Shown: in pieces, positions 46,686 through 59,717 of the stretch
Numbering within the stretch: position 1 is the stretch's first letter
Layout: each line of letters opens with the position of its first letter
Source: Antitrichia curtipendula
Taxonomy: Eukaryota; Streptophyta; Bryopsida; Hypnales; Leucodontaceae
Direction of reading: 5' to 3'
DNA: 64,000 bases
Assembly (NCBI GenBank): GCA_951230915.1
Contig: OX579635.1
Coordinates: forward strand, 3,286,001 to 3,350,000
Program-made: the position numbers and the translations under genes
The notes under the pieces: model-generated
Database searches by the model: none
What the model was told of the DNA's origin: nothing
What the model saw: the letters and a program-made list of their open reading frames with translations, nothing else

Positions 46686-47092
46686 TAAGGTAGTATGTTT
46701 AAAAAGCATTCAAACTGCCCTTATTTTTAGGTGGCGAATGGAGACGGGGTGATCCTTAAATGGACCACTTTAGCTATTGAATGCATCGAGGAAAAATTAT
46801 TATTTTTATTGCAAGAGCCAATCATTGTCTTTGATTTCCACACATCTCTTCACAAGTTGCAAGTGGACAGATTTTGGAAGACCTATATTCTCAAATACAT
46901 GCCTATGCACCAAATCTTTGAAAATTTATAAGTTGTTCAAAAATGCTTGAAAAAATACAAAATCACTTGTGTTAGGTTCCACATCTATTTTTCTTTCTCT
47001 AAAAAATGATCTAAACATATTCTTGTCTACAGAAGCCTGTAAAAAAAGGCAGACCAGCCCTTAAGTGGTCGCTTTAAGAGCATATTACCTTA
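46686..47092. mobile_element. MITE of the TAAGGTAG family, diverged, 407 bp
   Basis: TAAGGTAGTATG (46686-46697) and CATATTACCTTA (47081-47092) are inverted complements except for one base. The 66-codon frame inside is not a convincing gene. Confidence 0.6.
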
Positions 47093-47114
47093 CCATTTAA
47101 GCTTAGAAATCATC

Positions 47115-47654
47115 TTAACCCTGGAAGGGCAGCAACTCACCAAGAATTCAAAGTGACCTTTGGATGGTGAAAAATGTCATCAAGCTTTGTATTAGACTGC
47201 TCTAGGAACGTGTGGAAAATTTTCCAAAAACTTTGATTGCATGGATTGAAAGATTACAATGTTTGAAGTTAGAAGAAAAAAAAATTCTAACCTTGCCCGA
47301 TAGGGATATCGAACTATAATTCCTCCTAGAGTGAAATTCTTACACTGCACATGGTTATTTTTTTGACATTTGCATCATGTATCATATAAGTTACATGCAT
47401 GCCAAATTTCATAATTAGAGGAGGAATTTTGCACATGTTGCTTGAAGTTGCATGAGTTGCCCAAAAAATTCAAAACAACATAACTTTTTATTTGGGCATA
47501 CAGTCACGAAAAAATATATATATTTCCACTAAGGTATACATATTGACACCTTGCATCAAAATTTTGTGAACATCTTGGACCAAAATTGACTTCTTATATA
47601 ACTACTAAGATTTCTCGCGTACATTGAGTAGGCAGTTGGTCTTTTACAGATTAA
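47115..47654. mobile_element. Diverged TTAA-bounded element, about 540 bp
   Basis: It starts TTAACCCTGGAAGGGC and ends ACAGATTAA. Family A's order is recognisable but eroded (GTGTGGAAAATTTTCC, GATTGAAAGATTACAATG). The right border is uncertain. Confidence 0.42.
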
Positions 47655-49560
47655 TGGCTAAATCCACATCATTGACTTGAGTGCAAGTTACACTAATTTT
47701 TTGTTTATTTCAACAAAGTAGTATACCTTTTGAATTAATTCCTTAAAAAATTTGATTTATACATTCAAGATTATTTCTTTTGCTTTTGAACAAACACAAT
47801 AAAATAAAGCTTCTAAAATCATGCTTTTATTCCTCTTGGATTTTTTTTTATTTAAAAAAAAAAGGGACGTACTATCAAAGTTTCAAGTTGAGAATTTGTA
47901 ACCTCAATATTTGTTTGTAAGAGACATGCAAAATGTGTGCATGACAAATCGTAAGAATGCTCATCACGCTCTAGGTTTTCATAGTGAATTATATCAGATG
48001 AAATAATTGGATTTAAATTTCTACACAATTAAAATGTGACAGGTTTTGTGAGTTGTGGCAAGGGTCATGACACTACAAACTTAATATAATTGATGACACT
48101 AGAAAGTTGCTTGTTGTATCAATCCACCAATGAGCATCATCGGTGGAAGATACTCATCTAGAGAAAAAAAACACAATTTACATAGCCCCCCCCCCTTCCA
48201 AAAAAAAAAATGGAATAAGAACACACCCAACCACCTTGTCCATGCACAAACTTAGATATTTTCCATACATCCAAAGGTCCACAACACAAAACTCCATAAC
48301 ATGACATTGTATGACCAGACCAATGGTCCTCCCCATGTTGGAAAGAAATCATGCCTCCCTAGATGCCTGGGAGAGACTTTCAGTTAATTCTGGACTTGGA
48401 GTTGTCTAAGGAAGGTATTATGCCTCTGCATGGATGCCTTGGAGAGGATTTTTCAGTTAAAATCCAAGGTAGGGGTTGGCAGAGGAGACATCAATAAGAC
48501 AATTCAAATCAAGGACGTATGCAAAAGGGACTCCTGCCTCATTGGTGAACGATGTTTATGTGTGTTATGGCTCCAAAGAAAAAGTGTTGCGGTCACTGAC
48601 GGAACCCCAATTTATGATTGACATCGATCGGTTGCTTGAAATATGATTGATGCTTTGAACTGTTCTTGCTGCAGGCATGAGAAAAGCGTTGCAGCGGATT
48701 CTGCCAGTCAGTCAGTGTAATAAGACTGAAATGGCCTGAATGAAAGGACAATGGAAGCAGTTGAAGAAGCAGGAGGGAGTTGAGTTGAGGTAAAGCTGAT
48801 GTTACTGTAGCTTTCTACACACATGAACTGGTTTGACTGAGTTACGACACTTGTTTCGATGTCAATCTGCCACGTGTCTTTGGCAAGCTTGGGAAATGCA
48901 CGGATGATGCTGAAGAGGTGGAGGTGGAGCTTGCCATGACGTTGATCCAATCATCATCCATTTTTCTGGAAAAAAAAAGAGGTAAGAACATCCATTCACC
49001 ATCCCAAATGCACCACTCACCCCAAAAACCTCCATCATCACTTGGTGTACATCTCCAAAATCAATATGTATGTACGTGAATAAAAGAAACGGTTTTGGAA
49101 CCTTGACCGGAAAAAAACAAAAAAAATTTGACCATTCATAGCTTTTGCATGCAATATTTAAATGTTGGATTCTTTAGTGCATTGGAACCTCCTTTTCCCT
49201 CGCCGGAAGAAAATATGAAAATTTAACCAACCCAATAGCAAAAAGTGTAAGCTTTAGCGTTTGCCCACCTTAGTATTGTCAAGATGCATTGCAAGTGGTT
49301 TTTAATAGTCACCATCCGTTTTCCAAAAGAAGATGCATTGCAAAAACTCTTGGTGAATTTCTTTATTTTTTTTCCAAGTGACGGTGTAAATTAAGAAGTG
49401 AAAAGAAAGTACAAGCTAGTCCGGTTCACACGGATTGGTAAACTTTTAAGCTTCCCAATCATAAGATATTGAAACAAGTGCTCATTCCCAATAAGTTAGG
49501 ATTTTTTTTCTCTAGAATTTTCACCTAGAGTGGTCCTCGAGTAGGCTACACAAGTGGAGC
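47655..49560. other. AT-rich intergenic DNA, no gene recognised
   Basis: It contains a C10 tract near 48188 and a short diverged duplication (GATGCCTGGGAGAG near 48363; GATGCCTTGGAGAG near 48433). No coding frame has a recognisable domain. Confidence 0.4.
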
Positions 49561-49682
49561 TTTTCAGTGGGCTACTGTAGTTACTTGGGTGTACAGTACA
49601 AGCAAGTCCAGTAGATGTGGAAATGCTGGCCCAGTTGAATTTGTTGCCCAGTTACAAGCATCCAGCACTTCAGGAGCAGTTT

Positions 49683-50890
49683 TTTCATAATCTAACTTAT
49701 TGAAGGCAAGTATGGTAGAATCACCCATTACCAACCAGGCATCCATACTCAACATGTAAAGTTCAGCTGTTTTCCACCAAGGCTGAAAGAGTTTCCAACC
49801 AAAGTTTGGAATGTGATTTTTTCTTCTTTGCAAGGTTGGCACCATAAGGTCATGATGTAGTGAGTGGGAAAATAGTTACGGAATGATTGGAATTGGAAGA
49901 CTCTATATATTGGACATGGGTTGAGGCCAACTTTTGGCTTCTAAAATTCATAATAATTTGAATTTTTAAAAAAAATCACAAAAATCTGGCAATGCCCATC
50001 ATTTCTACCTTTCTGCAGGGCAGTAAATTTACATTGCCATCTACTTCTCCAAAACATGTACGGAATCGCTTAAGTGGTCGACTATGGTTGGTTCTACCAT
50101 ATTCCAGGTTGATTGTGACACCTAAGGTCTGCCACTCTGCCCCCCCCCCCCAAAAGAAGAGTATGCTCAATTGTTTGATGACTTTGCAGGCAGACAAGGC
50201 AGGCTTTATGGCCAGCAGGTAACTCAACTCTAGTCATGAAAACGTGAAAGAAATCTCAGTGGTGAAAATGTTTAGGAAGTGACCTTCATGATATTTTCCT
50301 TTCTTCTGAATCACAGGGGTCAAATTTATCACAGCAAAGTACTAAGGTGGAGGCACCTGTTTCTGACCAGTGGTCCATACCCAACTTGTAGGGTGCAGTT
50401 ATTTCCAACCGACGTTTGGAATGTGTTTGATTCTCTTTTTTAAGGTTTGGACCAATGGGTTCATGAAACATGTCCCAAAGTAGTGAGAGCAAGAAAGTAG
50501 GAAGTAATGAGTGGAAAAATAGTTCTTGAATGATCGGAATTGGATGACTCTAGACACTGGACATGGACTAGGGAGGATTGACCCCTGTATTGCTTCATGT
50601 TTGATCCCTGTAGAAAACACTGGAATTTTTTTATTTGTCATGGATGATAAAATCTGCAAACTCAAGAATTCATATTTGCAATCAGAGGCCCTAAGTTAGT
50701 TAGGAGACATGAAAAAACTCAAAATTTGAGCGGCACAAAATAGAGGCAATTTTTATATTTCCCCTTTGATGGGAGCAATATAGGGGTCAATCCTCCATGG
50801 CGTGGGATATGGGGCTAGAGCACTTTTTGCCTCTCAAAATTCATAATAATTTCAATTCAAGCAATAAAATTACCAATTTTTTTTTTGCAA
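49683..50890. repeat. Direct duplication with offset of about 630 bp
   Basis: Block 49683-49960 recurs from about 50313 (CCATACTCAACATGTA / CCATACCCAACTTGTA; TTTCCAACCAAAGTTTGGAA / TTTCCAACCGACGTTTGGAA; AATTCATAATAATTTGAA / AATTCATAATAATTTCAA). The second block is interrupted by a TIR element (50566-50800) that is absent from the first. A C13 tract occurs near 50139. Confidence 0.6.
50566..50800. mobile_element. GGAGGATTGACCCC-type MITE, about 230 bp
   Basis: Ends GGGAGGATTGACCCCTGTAT and ATATAGGGGTCAATCCTCC are imperfect inverted complements. It is missing from the duplicate block at 49683, which shows the empty site (TTGGACATGGGTTGAGG). It is related to 59091-59329. Confidence 0.65.
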
Positions 50891-52490
50891 TTCTATCTTT
50901 GCACATAGGAGAATATTTGTTTTGCCTTAAACTACTCCATATCATATTCAAAATCGCTTTTATAATTGGTTATGGGTGCCTCCACCTTAAATAAGTAAGA
51001 AAGAAAGAAATTGGACTCATGAGACAAACATAAACGAGTGCACAAGTGAAGTACTCTAATAATCAAATTAAGTGTTAATCACACTAATTGCTTCAAATAC
51101 TCTATAAGTTTTTACTCTTGATGAATATTTTTACCTAGTATATTTAGGGAGACCCCCTCTTTGATAGTTTTGAGATTTATGCTCTTGGTAAAAAAACGTT
51201 CATCGAGAGTGAAAGCTCATAATATTTTCAAATCAATTAGCATGGTAATACTAAATTTAATAATTGGAGTAATGCTCCCATTAGATGATTTTTTTGGGAT
51301 CTGGAGGGCCGTTTCGGCTTGTTCCCAGCAATGTTCCCCCGGTAGCAAAAGAATGTCCGATGTCAGAAATTTATTTTGAAAAAATAAAATAAAAAAATCT
51401 TAAAATCTTAAAATGAAAAAACAAGATGAACAAATTTTATTTTTGAATTTTATTTATATGATGTGGCAGTCGCTCGGCCACATCACGCAGCTGCTGCGGC
51501 TCAGTTCCAGACAATTTCAAAGTTTGGAACCCCTGGGGAACTTGCAGCCCTCCACAGGGGCTGAAAAACATGTAATGCAAATGAAATATTTTATTGTAAT
51601 GTTTTTTATGCTCACTTATTCTTTCATGGCATAGTTTTCAATGGGAACCAGACTCAAGTATAACCTTCTTGCCTTTGCAATACAAAATCTTCACTTTCAA
51701 AATTAATGTATAAATAAAATTTAGTTGTCCAAATGATCCTAACAAAAATTGCATAAGCACACCTTCACCTTAAATGCAATCCCGAGGATGGCTTGTCTCT
51801 AGAACATCTTCAATCCAATATGTATAGTGACTCGTCAACAAGCCCTCCAAGCCATCTCAATAATAGCTAGTCAAAGGAGTCATGACAAGATTTGTGACAC
51901 GAAGGATGCAAAAGGCAAAAACTTTGCAAATAAGGTGGAAGATTCACATTATAAGGGGACATTTAGTGTTTCTAAAATTGTTTTTTATTTAGTTGCTTCA
52001 ACCATTGTCTCTCTTGGTTTGTTAGAGGCTAGGCGTCTATGCCCGATTGATATTGTTGCAGGGCTATTATAACTCCTCTAGACTGAAGATGCTTTTAGAA
52101 AAATAATATGCCATAGCTTCCAAACTACGTTTGGTATATTTTGGATGGTCAACTAGGCTTTGCGTATATTGAAGAATGAATGATTTTCATAAGATTTTTG
52201 TGTGCAACTTCATTGATTTTATAGCCACATCACTGAGTGAAGTTTAAGAAATTTTAGTTTTAAAAAAAAAATTATATGGGATAGTTTATCAAAGAAAATG
52301 TACTTCAATACTTTTAGTGTTTTCCCCTTTTAAACTTGATTTTGACATTCAAAACAATTTCTTTTGCTTTTGAGCAATGACAAATGAAGTTTCGAAACTG
52401 CAAGTTGTACTCCACTTAGAAATTTGGAAAAAAAATCCTTAAAATAAGTCATTTTTATGAAGTTGAAGTTGCAGATCTATAACCACGTTT
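50891..52490. other. AT-rich intergenic DNA, no gene recognised
   Basis: Short frames only (such as 51413-51634 and 51827-52072), without recognisable domains. Confidence 0.4.
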
Positions 52491-53237
52491 TTAACCCCTA
52501 AAGGAAAAAACTGCGTTTTTTGGCAACATAGCGATTTTGGGCAGCTCGCTATGAATGGAGTTCTTAATATTTTTTTTTGAAAATTTCACAAAACATGTGC
52601 CCTAGGAGTAGCTTTAGGGTCCAACAATTTTCAAAACTTTTGACTACATTGTTAAAAAGTTATAACATGATATGTGATTTTCATTGCTCGGCGGGCAGCT
52701 TGGGCAGCTCAAAAAACTTCCTGAAAAATCACTTTAAAAAAAGTTTTAAATTTAAATTGGTTCTTTAGGTTTATCTAAGAGTGGGAAGCTTTGAATCATT
52801 CCATTTGGATTAATGAGTCAAAAGTTATGAGGATTTTTAGTTTGCGAGTAGGTATGGTTTTCATGGACTCTATACCTACCCGCAAACTAAAAATCCTCAT
52901 AACTTTTGACTCATTAATTCAAATGGAATGATTCAAAGCTTCCCACTCTTAAATAAACCTAAAGAATCAATTTCAAATTTTTATTTTTTTTAAAAGTGAT
53001 TTTCAAAGAAGTTTTTTTTGCTGCCTGGGCTACCCGCCGAGCATTGAAAATGACATACCATGCAATAACTTTTGAACCGTGTAGTCAAAAGTCATGAAAA
53101 TTGTTGGGCCTTAAAGATACTCCTTGGGCACTTCTTCTGTGAAAATTTGAGAGAAAATAAATAAAAATTTCATTCGTAGTGAGCTGCCCAAAATCGCTAT
53201 GTTGTCAAAAAACGGTGTTTGGTCCTTTAGGGGTTAA
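52491..53237. mobile_element. 747-bp palindromic foldback TTAA element (family A)
   Basis: The two arms, 52491-52855 and 52872-53237, are inverted copies of the first 365 or so bases of family A, joined by a 16-nt loop (52856-52871). Both ends are TTAA-bounded (TTAACCCCTAAAGG left, CCTTTAGGGGTTAA right). The family's 3' half is absent, so this is a head-to-head dimer of 5' ends. Transcription across it would give a long near-perfect double-stranded RNA hairpin. Confidence 0.85.
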
Positions 53238-56200
53238 GTATGGAGTGATATAAAAATCTTCTTTATATCACAACATTCTAAACTACAATGTCCTTCTATT
53301 CTAAAAAATTTAGATGTTTTGAACATGATTTGTATTTGATATGAATTTTATTCATTTTTGACTTCAAAAATTCACAAAATTTTGAAATTTTTACAAAAAT
53401 AATTGAAAATTTTCATAACAAATATTAGACATAATATTTCATCTCTGAAAAATAAAAACCCCAAAAGAAGAAATGTAGGATACATAGAGAAGGTACATAC
53501 CAAAATTTGACTACATGGTCAATCATAGGCTCCGTCCTTTAGGGGATACAAGACAACAAGAGTGGTTTCTCCCCCTTCCACACTATTAAAAAAATTAACT
53601 AATTTCAAATAAAGAAATTGAATAGAATAATCATAATCAATCCACCAAAGTTGTCACACACTCACATAATACTCTCATAGACTAGTGTTTGGATTTTATT
53701 TTTTTGAGTTTACAAACTATTTTCCTTCAATTGCCGTATAGAATCTGTCTTTTTCAAGTATCGTTTCCGATTCTTTTCTTTGATTTTAATTCTAAATAGA
53801 AATTTATTAGACTTTTCCACTATTTTTTTCTAATGTTTCTCAAATTGCAACCATTTTTTTTCCCAATTCCCCTGAATTAGCGGCCGGTTTTTCCCAAGCA
53901 CTGTGACATAGACTGATCATGGGTCCATTATTCGTTCCAGGTTGGTCATTATAATAACTTACTAGTGATTCATGGAGGCCATGATGATAGTCAACAGAGC
54001 AGGAGAGTGTACCTGAAGAATTTTTGTGGGTGGGGTGGGGGAGGCCTGCTATTGGCTTCATGCCCTGCATGGAACGTGAGGCCTTGTCATAACGTGCTCC
54101 CCATGTGTTCAGCACAGCAAGAATCTACGGATTTATTACTACCGTCACAAAAGGGAGCCCCACTCAGGTGGTAACTGAATTCCCAGATATTATCTAACTT
54201 ATTACATCGCAGGTGATCCGAGCCAGCGTTAAAGTTATTTCCAACCAATAGGAAGCTGCAGTTGCCCACCCAATTGCAAGCTCGCATTCAAAAAAAGCAG
54301 CCCACTCATTCGACCCTGCAGTGGAAATGAAGTAAAAGTAGGTGACTGGACTCCAAAGTTGCCCTTTAATTGAGCTGGGCCAGGAAATTCATCCTCATTG
54401 CCTTACCGTATACTGTACTGGATGGGGAAATTGTGTTCAAAATCAAGGAAATAAATCTTGAGTTTCATTCTTTAATTAATCCGTAATGGAAGGATACGTA
54501 AGATGACAGAAATACTTAAATTTCTAATTAAATCTAACACTGAACTAATTCCCAGTGTCATGGCCGGTGGGCACGTCAAGTACTGTACTGTACAGTTCCG
54601 CTTCTCCTTATTGAAAAAAACAAATCAAATCAAATCAAATCAAACAGCGTTGAATAAAGGTGCAAGTAGTGTGACTGATGACTAAACCTCACAAACAGCT
54701 AAGCGTGACTCTGAATTTGTAGGTGATGTCAGACCCACATTATTGATGAATGTCATTGCATCAATGCCTCCATGCATCAGTCATCCCCGGCAGCACTCAA
54801 CATTCAATGAATGTGAGGACCACACAAGTACATCTGACCCACGAATCCTCATGTTCCATGAGCAATCCTTGGCAGTCTAACTTATACCACCTTCCCAAGT
54901 GTACTTGCAGAAGCACTGAACACACGAACTAAAAGCTTTGACAGACGACCAATGAACGAAACTCCTTGCGCTACATGAGCAACAGATATTTCAGCAACCC
55001 TCCCTGTTGAAAATCCCATCCTTGTAAACTCCCAATCGAGTCGAGTCGAGTCTCCCACCCCCACTACAGATTATTATTGCAAGCAACTCATTATAAAACA
55101 CCGCACTCACAACTCCCTCCACACCCCACCACATGGACAAGTAAACACTAGACAGTGGAGTGGCGACCGTACCGTTCCATTCATCGAACACGCAACGGAA
55201 TCTACGGTATGGCGACCGACCTTTATGCTTCGATACTGTCGTTCGGTATAGCAGCATACCGTGTACTCCGTATGAGATAACTTCAGTTATCGGCATTCCA
55301 GGCGGGATTTCAGCAAACAAAAGCTTATTAACCGTTGGAATCATCAAACTAGTGGAGCTGACCTCCACAGATTCTGTTTCGGCAGTTTCTTCGTAACATC
55401 GAACTCCGGGGATCACCAAATGAGTAATATCTCATCGGCCATAAATGAATGCAAAAAACTTTGTGGTCAGCAAGGGCTTCAGGAGTTAATGACGAGTCAG
55501 AGACGTAGCGGCCCAAGCGTCAGCACTGTCGAGAAGCAGGCCGTGCGCAGGCACATGGCGCGGGTGCCTCATGTTTCACGCTCCCCATGCACACTCGAGC
55601 CGCTTGGACTGGCTTCTTATGAAAATCTCGGGAATCCCCGCCTTCTTTGCAAATGAAATTTTCTTTTTCATTTATGCCAGAAATAAAACAAAAAATTATT
55701 ATTTGAATCTCTGGAATTCCCTGGTCGGGATGACTTCAGAATTGCGATGTTCAATGCAGGTGGAGTTGACCCTAGAGTTCTGGCTCCACCGTCACCTTTG
55801 CAGGGCTCGCTGAGTGTCCTTGCGCTTCTGGAAGTCCTTCTGGGTGGTGATGCTCTAACCGCTTTTTCTTTTCTCATGGAAGTTTGGAAACAAATGTTTG
55901 ATAAGGTAGTAAAGTACTGTAAGTTTCCCGTTCTTTTGGATTCTGACTGAAGAGAATTCCAAACTAGCTAAACTCCCACTGAATTACATTTGTCATCCCT
56001 GCGTGAATTGTGTCCGTCGACGCGAAGTGGCACTTATAACGCTCCATCTGGAAGATGACAGAAGGCCCAACTAGAGTGATTCTTTTTTTTACGCAAATGA
56101 AGAATACAGTCGGGCCTCACACGAGGACTCATCGCCGGATCGCCCCGTAGAAGCTGACCAACTGGTATGATTTTCTACTGATTTCTTTGAATTGTTTTCC

Positions 56201-57168
56201 GGCGCAAATCGAACTACAGAGCGAAAAAATAATACTCTGCCTCGTATCCATATGCTTGCAGGTCATGCGGGGCGTGGAAACCGCATATCAGGCAAGCACT
56301 TGCATTGCGGCAGCGTGACTCGTTCGCAATAATCGGCTGAAAGGGTTTCAAATTCCCAATCAGGAGCATGAAAGAAAGTTCTCTTACTGGTTCATTAGAG
56401 CCCCCAGGAATAAAATAACCCCAATTTTCCAATCAGTGCAGGAATCCGGGCAGTCGTCAAGCTAGCTAGAGCCGTGCCTTCAACGAATGTAAAGTTACCA
56501 CCTCCCCTGTGCTCATGTCCCATGCGTTGGCGGGCATCGGCTCTTGGGTCTGGCCATCCGCTACATGTGATCCATGCGCACGCGACCAATTGCCCAATTG
56601 TAGTTGCGAGGATTGTTCCGACGAAGGTTCGGGACAGGAGAGCAGGGGCCTAAACTGGGCATTTTGACTCTGCGTGGCGTGACATCAAAAGCGGCTGCAC
56701 GCTCACCCGCAAGCGGACAAGCAGAAACAACAACGAAAAGCGGGAGGTGGGGGGCAACCCGACTTGTTTATATTACTTGGTTTTAAACTGGCTTCAGCTT
56801 CTCCTGCAATTTGAAGTCTTTGAATTTGGGTAAAAAGCATTTGAAAAACACAGAAAAGAATCCGAAAAGAACTGAATGGTTGGGGCGGGGCGGGCGCCGA
56901 TGGTTGTGTGTCTGACCACTTGCTGCCTGCCACGGTGCTCAAGGGTTTACCCGTGACGCAACGATTCTTTCCGGGGACGAAGTTTTTCCTTGCATGCGGG
57001 TCACCGTGACAGCCGGCGCTCTCCTTCCTTGAGGAGTTAATTAATAGCGGGCAGAATGGATGAATGCAAAATTTGCGAAAGCTTTTTTAATTATTTTTTT
57101 CACAGTGATGACCGTGTCAATTAACCTAGAGGTTCAAAAATTCATACCCCGTAATGTAACGGTACTAT
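53238..57168. other. Intergenic region, no gene recognised, with remnants of the P/Q-type block
   Basis: 53238-53840 is AT-rich. 54100-57100 is of moderate GC. It contains GGTGGAGTTGACCCTAGAG (55758-55776) and GGGGCGTGGAAACCGC (56270), which resemble 33740-33960, and CTCATGTTCCATGAGCA near 54850. (AAATC)n occurs near 54623. No frame has a known domain. Confidence 0.4.
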
Positions 57169-58064
57169 TTAACCCCTAAAGGACCAAACACTGTTTTTTG
57201 ACAACATAGCGATTTTGGGCAGCTCACTATGACCGAAATTTTTCTTTTTTTTCTTTGAAATTTTCACATAAGATGTGCCCGAGGAGTAGCTTTAAGGTCC
57301 AACAATTTTCGTAACTTTTGAATACATGGTTAAAAAGTTATTGCATGATATGTCATTTTCATTGTTCGGCGGGCAGCCTGGGCAGCAAACAAAACTTCTT
57401 TAAAAATCACTTTTAAGAAAAACTAAAATTTGAAATTGGTTCTTTAGATTTATATGTACGTGGGAGGCTTTGAATCATTCCATTCCGATCAATGAGTCAA
57501 AAGTTATGAGGATTCTTAGTTTGAGGGTAGTTATGGAATCTCAACTCTAAAATAAACTTTGAAGTCCTTTATTTAACTCGATTTTCAATATTTTTGAAAA
57601 AAAATAAAAACATTGGGTGTAGATTGTTTATTACAACATTACAATCGTTGGGATTGGCATTTTTCAATTTCATAAATAAATTCTTGACAATTTAGTGTTT
57701 TGAATCATTCTCTACCTCTTCCTACTTACTATTTTTTTCTTATATGTTGTACAATTCCATATGATCTGAAAATTTTCAAACATGTAGCCAACTTGCCTTG
57801 AAGAATAAATCCAAAGAGTAACCATTATTTTGGACATTTTTTCATACAAATGTGACCTTGTGAAGGGCAGCTGCCCGTTTTTTCACAGGGACAAAAAAAG
57901 GATTTTTGTCAATTCAAACGCTATTATCTTGCAATCTACTATGTGGAAAATTCTGAAATTTTTTCCACATCTTCTTAAACAAGTTTACTACAAGATCCTA
58001 CGGTTACAAGTGTCCAAATTTTTTTTTTTCTAAAATTTGGCACTAGTATTAGAAATGGCAGTTT
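57169..58064 (+). mobile_element. TTAA element of family A, right 50 bases missing
   Basis: It starts TTAACCCCTAAAGGACC and follows 3070-4023 closely, to TAGAAATGGCAGTTT at 58050-58064. There the match ends abruptly, without the terminal repeat. Confidence 0.72.
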
Positions 58065-58850
58065 AAACCCACATGATTTGTCCCCTCTAAATATTCATCA
58101 ATAGAGAGAAGGCACATAAGGCTTTATCCAAATTTTAAAAAAAAACACTAAGATAACACCTTCCCCAAGTTGAGGTGGGAATGCTTTTTGAACCGACAAA
58201 TGCATTCTTTTTTTCTAAAGTGACATGGAAAGTCCTCCATTGTCCCGCTTTTCGGCCTCACCGTCCTTCTAGGGTTAAAAAAATATGATCCTCCCCGCAC
58301 ATAATAGATTTTGTATTTTTTTTGTGTTCTTTTTGTTCCTTTCTTTTCTTTTCCTCCGTAATAAACTTGCTCCATGCAGTGAAAAAAGTGAAAAAAAAAG
58401 GGAGCCACGAGGGGGAAATTTCAGCCACTTCCCGTTTGTTTTGTTTAAGCTCAGTGACGGACTTCAATTTAATAACGAACTTTGCAAGCGGCGCTGGCTG
58501 CACACTTGGCATGCATGAGAACGTACAATCAGTTGTTTCCCATTTACCAGTGTCAAGTTGCCATTGGTCCCTGGGGTGTGCATGGAAAATGCAGAGGAAC
58601 TGTGACTCACTGACTGGGTCGAGGGTATAGCAGTTTTAGTGTTTTTTTTGGCACTGTAGCAGTACACCATGCAGAAAATGGAAGATGGTCCCTTTGAATT
58701 TAACCCATAAACGCCACGGAGGACATTTTCCGTTGCGGAGAAATGTTAACAATAAAATGAATATGGCACAAAATAGGGGATCCTTTTTTTTACATTCCCC
58801 CTTGGCTTGACCTCCACAAGAGACTCGTTGCACTACTATAGACTCGACCC
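58065..58850. other. Spacer with a family C left-end fragment
   Basis: TTAACCCATAAACGCC at 58700-58715, followed by GAGGACATTTTCCG, resembles the left end of 37790-38019 and then breaks off. The opposing frames at 58148-58670 are low-complexity and not recognised. Confidence 0.4.
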
Positions 58851-59350
58851 ACTGACCTGAGGGTTGAGGTGAACTGCCCCCCTCGCTCGTCCCCCTAGGA
58901 AAACCCTGAAATTTTTTATTTTCCACTCATGATAAAATTTGCAAATTCTGAATTTATATTTGCAATCAAAGGCCCCGAATTAGCTTGGTGAGATATACAA
59001 GATAAATTTACCAAGCACAAAATAGGGGGTCTTTTATTTTACTTGCCCCCTTGGAATGACTTCATGGGGACGAGCAAGGAGGTCCGTTTAGGCCAGGGAA
59101 GATTGACCCCTTTGTATTGCCCCCATCAAAGGGTAAATGTAAAAATTGTCCCCTATTTTGTGCCGCTTAAATTTTTTACTTTGTCAAGCCTTCTATTTAT
59201 ATTGGGGCTTCTGATTGCAAATATGAATTCAGAATTTGCAAATTTTATCATGTGCAGCAAATAAAAAATTCCGGGGTTTCCGACGGGGGGTAAAACACGG
59301 GGCTATACAGGGGTCAATCCTCCCTGGCCGTCAGTTCACCGCGGCCTGAC
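58850..59350. mobile_element. GACCCCC-type TIR element interrupted by a second MITE
   Basis: Left end GGTGAACTGCCCCCCTCGCT (58868-58887). The right end GAGCAAGGAGGTCCGTT continues after the nested insertion as CAGTTCACCGCGG. Removing the insertion at 59091-59329 restores an inverted match of the two ends. Confidence 0.62.
59091..59329. mobile_element. Nested MITE with about 9-bp target duplication (Mutator-like), 239 bp
   Basis: Ends GGCCAGGGAAGATTGACCCC and GGGGTCAATCCTCCCTGGCC match in all but one position. Flanks GTCCGTTTA and GTCAGTTCA agree at 7 of 9 positions. A 9-bp duplication suits Mutator-like elements. Related to 50566-50800. Confidence 0.68.
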
Positions 59351-59717
59351 TGAGCGAGAGAAACGTAAGTTACGCACCACCACAGCTGGTGCTGGGGCCG
59401 GGAGGGGCGAGTGGTGGCCACGGTCCTCATGATGATGGGCCCAATCCACAAGGCCCAACTGCCATCAGATCATCTCATTGCAATTGGGGCAGAGGGAGGA
59501 AACCAAAATGAAGGGCCAATGTGGAAGGGACTCCATTGGAGGAGAAACCGCCACTTCATGCACTTTTTCTTGCTCTGGATATCTTGGGGGTCAAAATGAT
59601 GAAATTCAAATGGGTAGTGAGAAATGCAACCCCAAAGTCGTCTTGTATTTTTCCAACACTCGCATGATATTCTACAAATTTTCAAAGTTGAAAGCTGATA
59701 AGGTACCTATTCAAGTA
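59351..59717. other. Spacer, nothing recognised
   Basis: Moderate GC and several overlapping short frames, none with a known domain. Confidence 0.4.
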
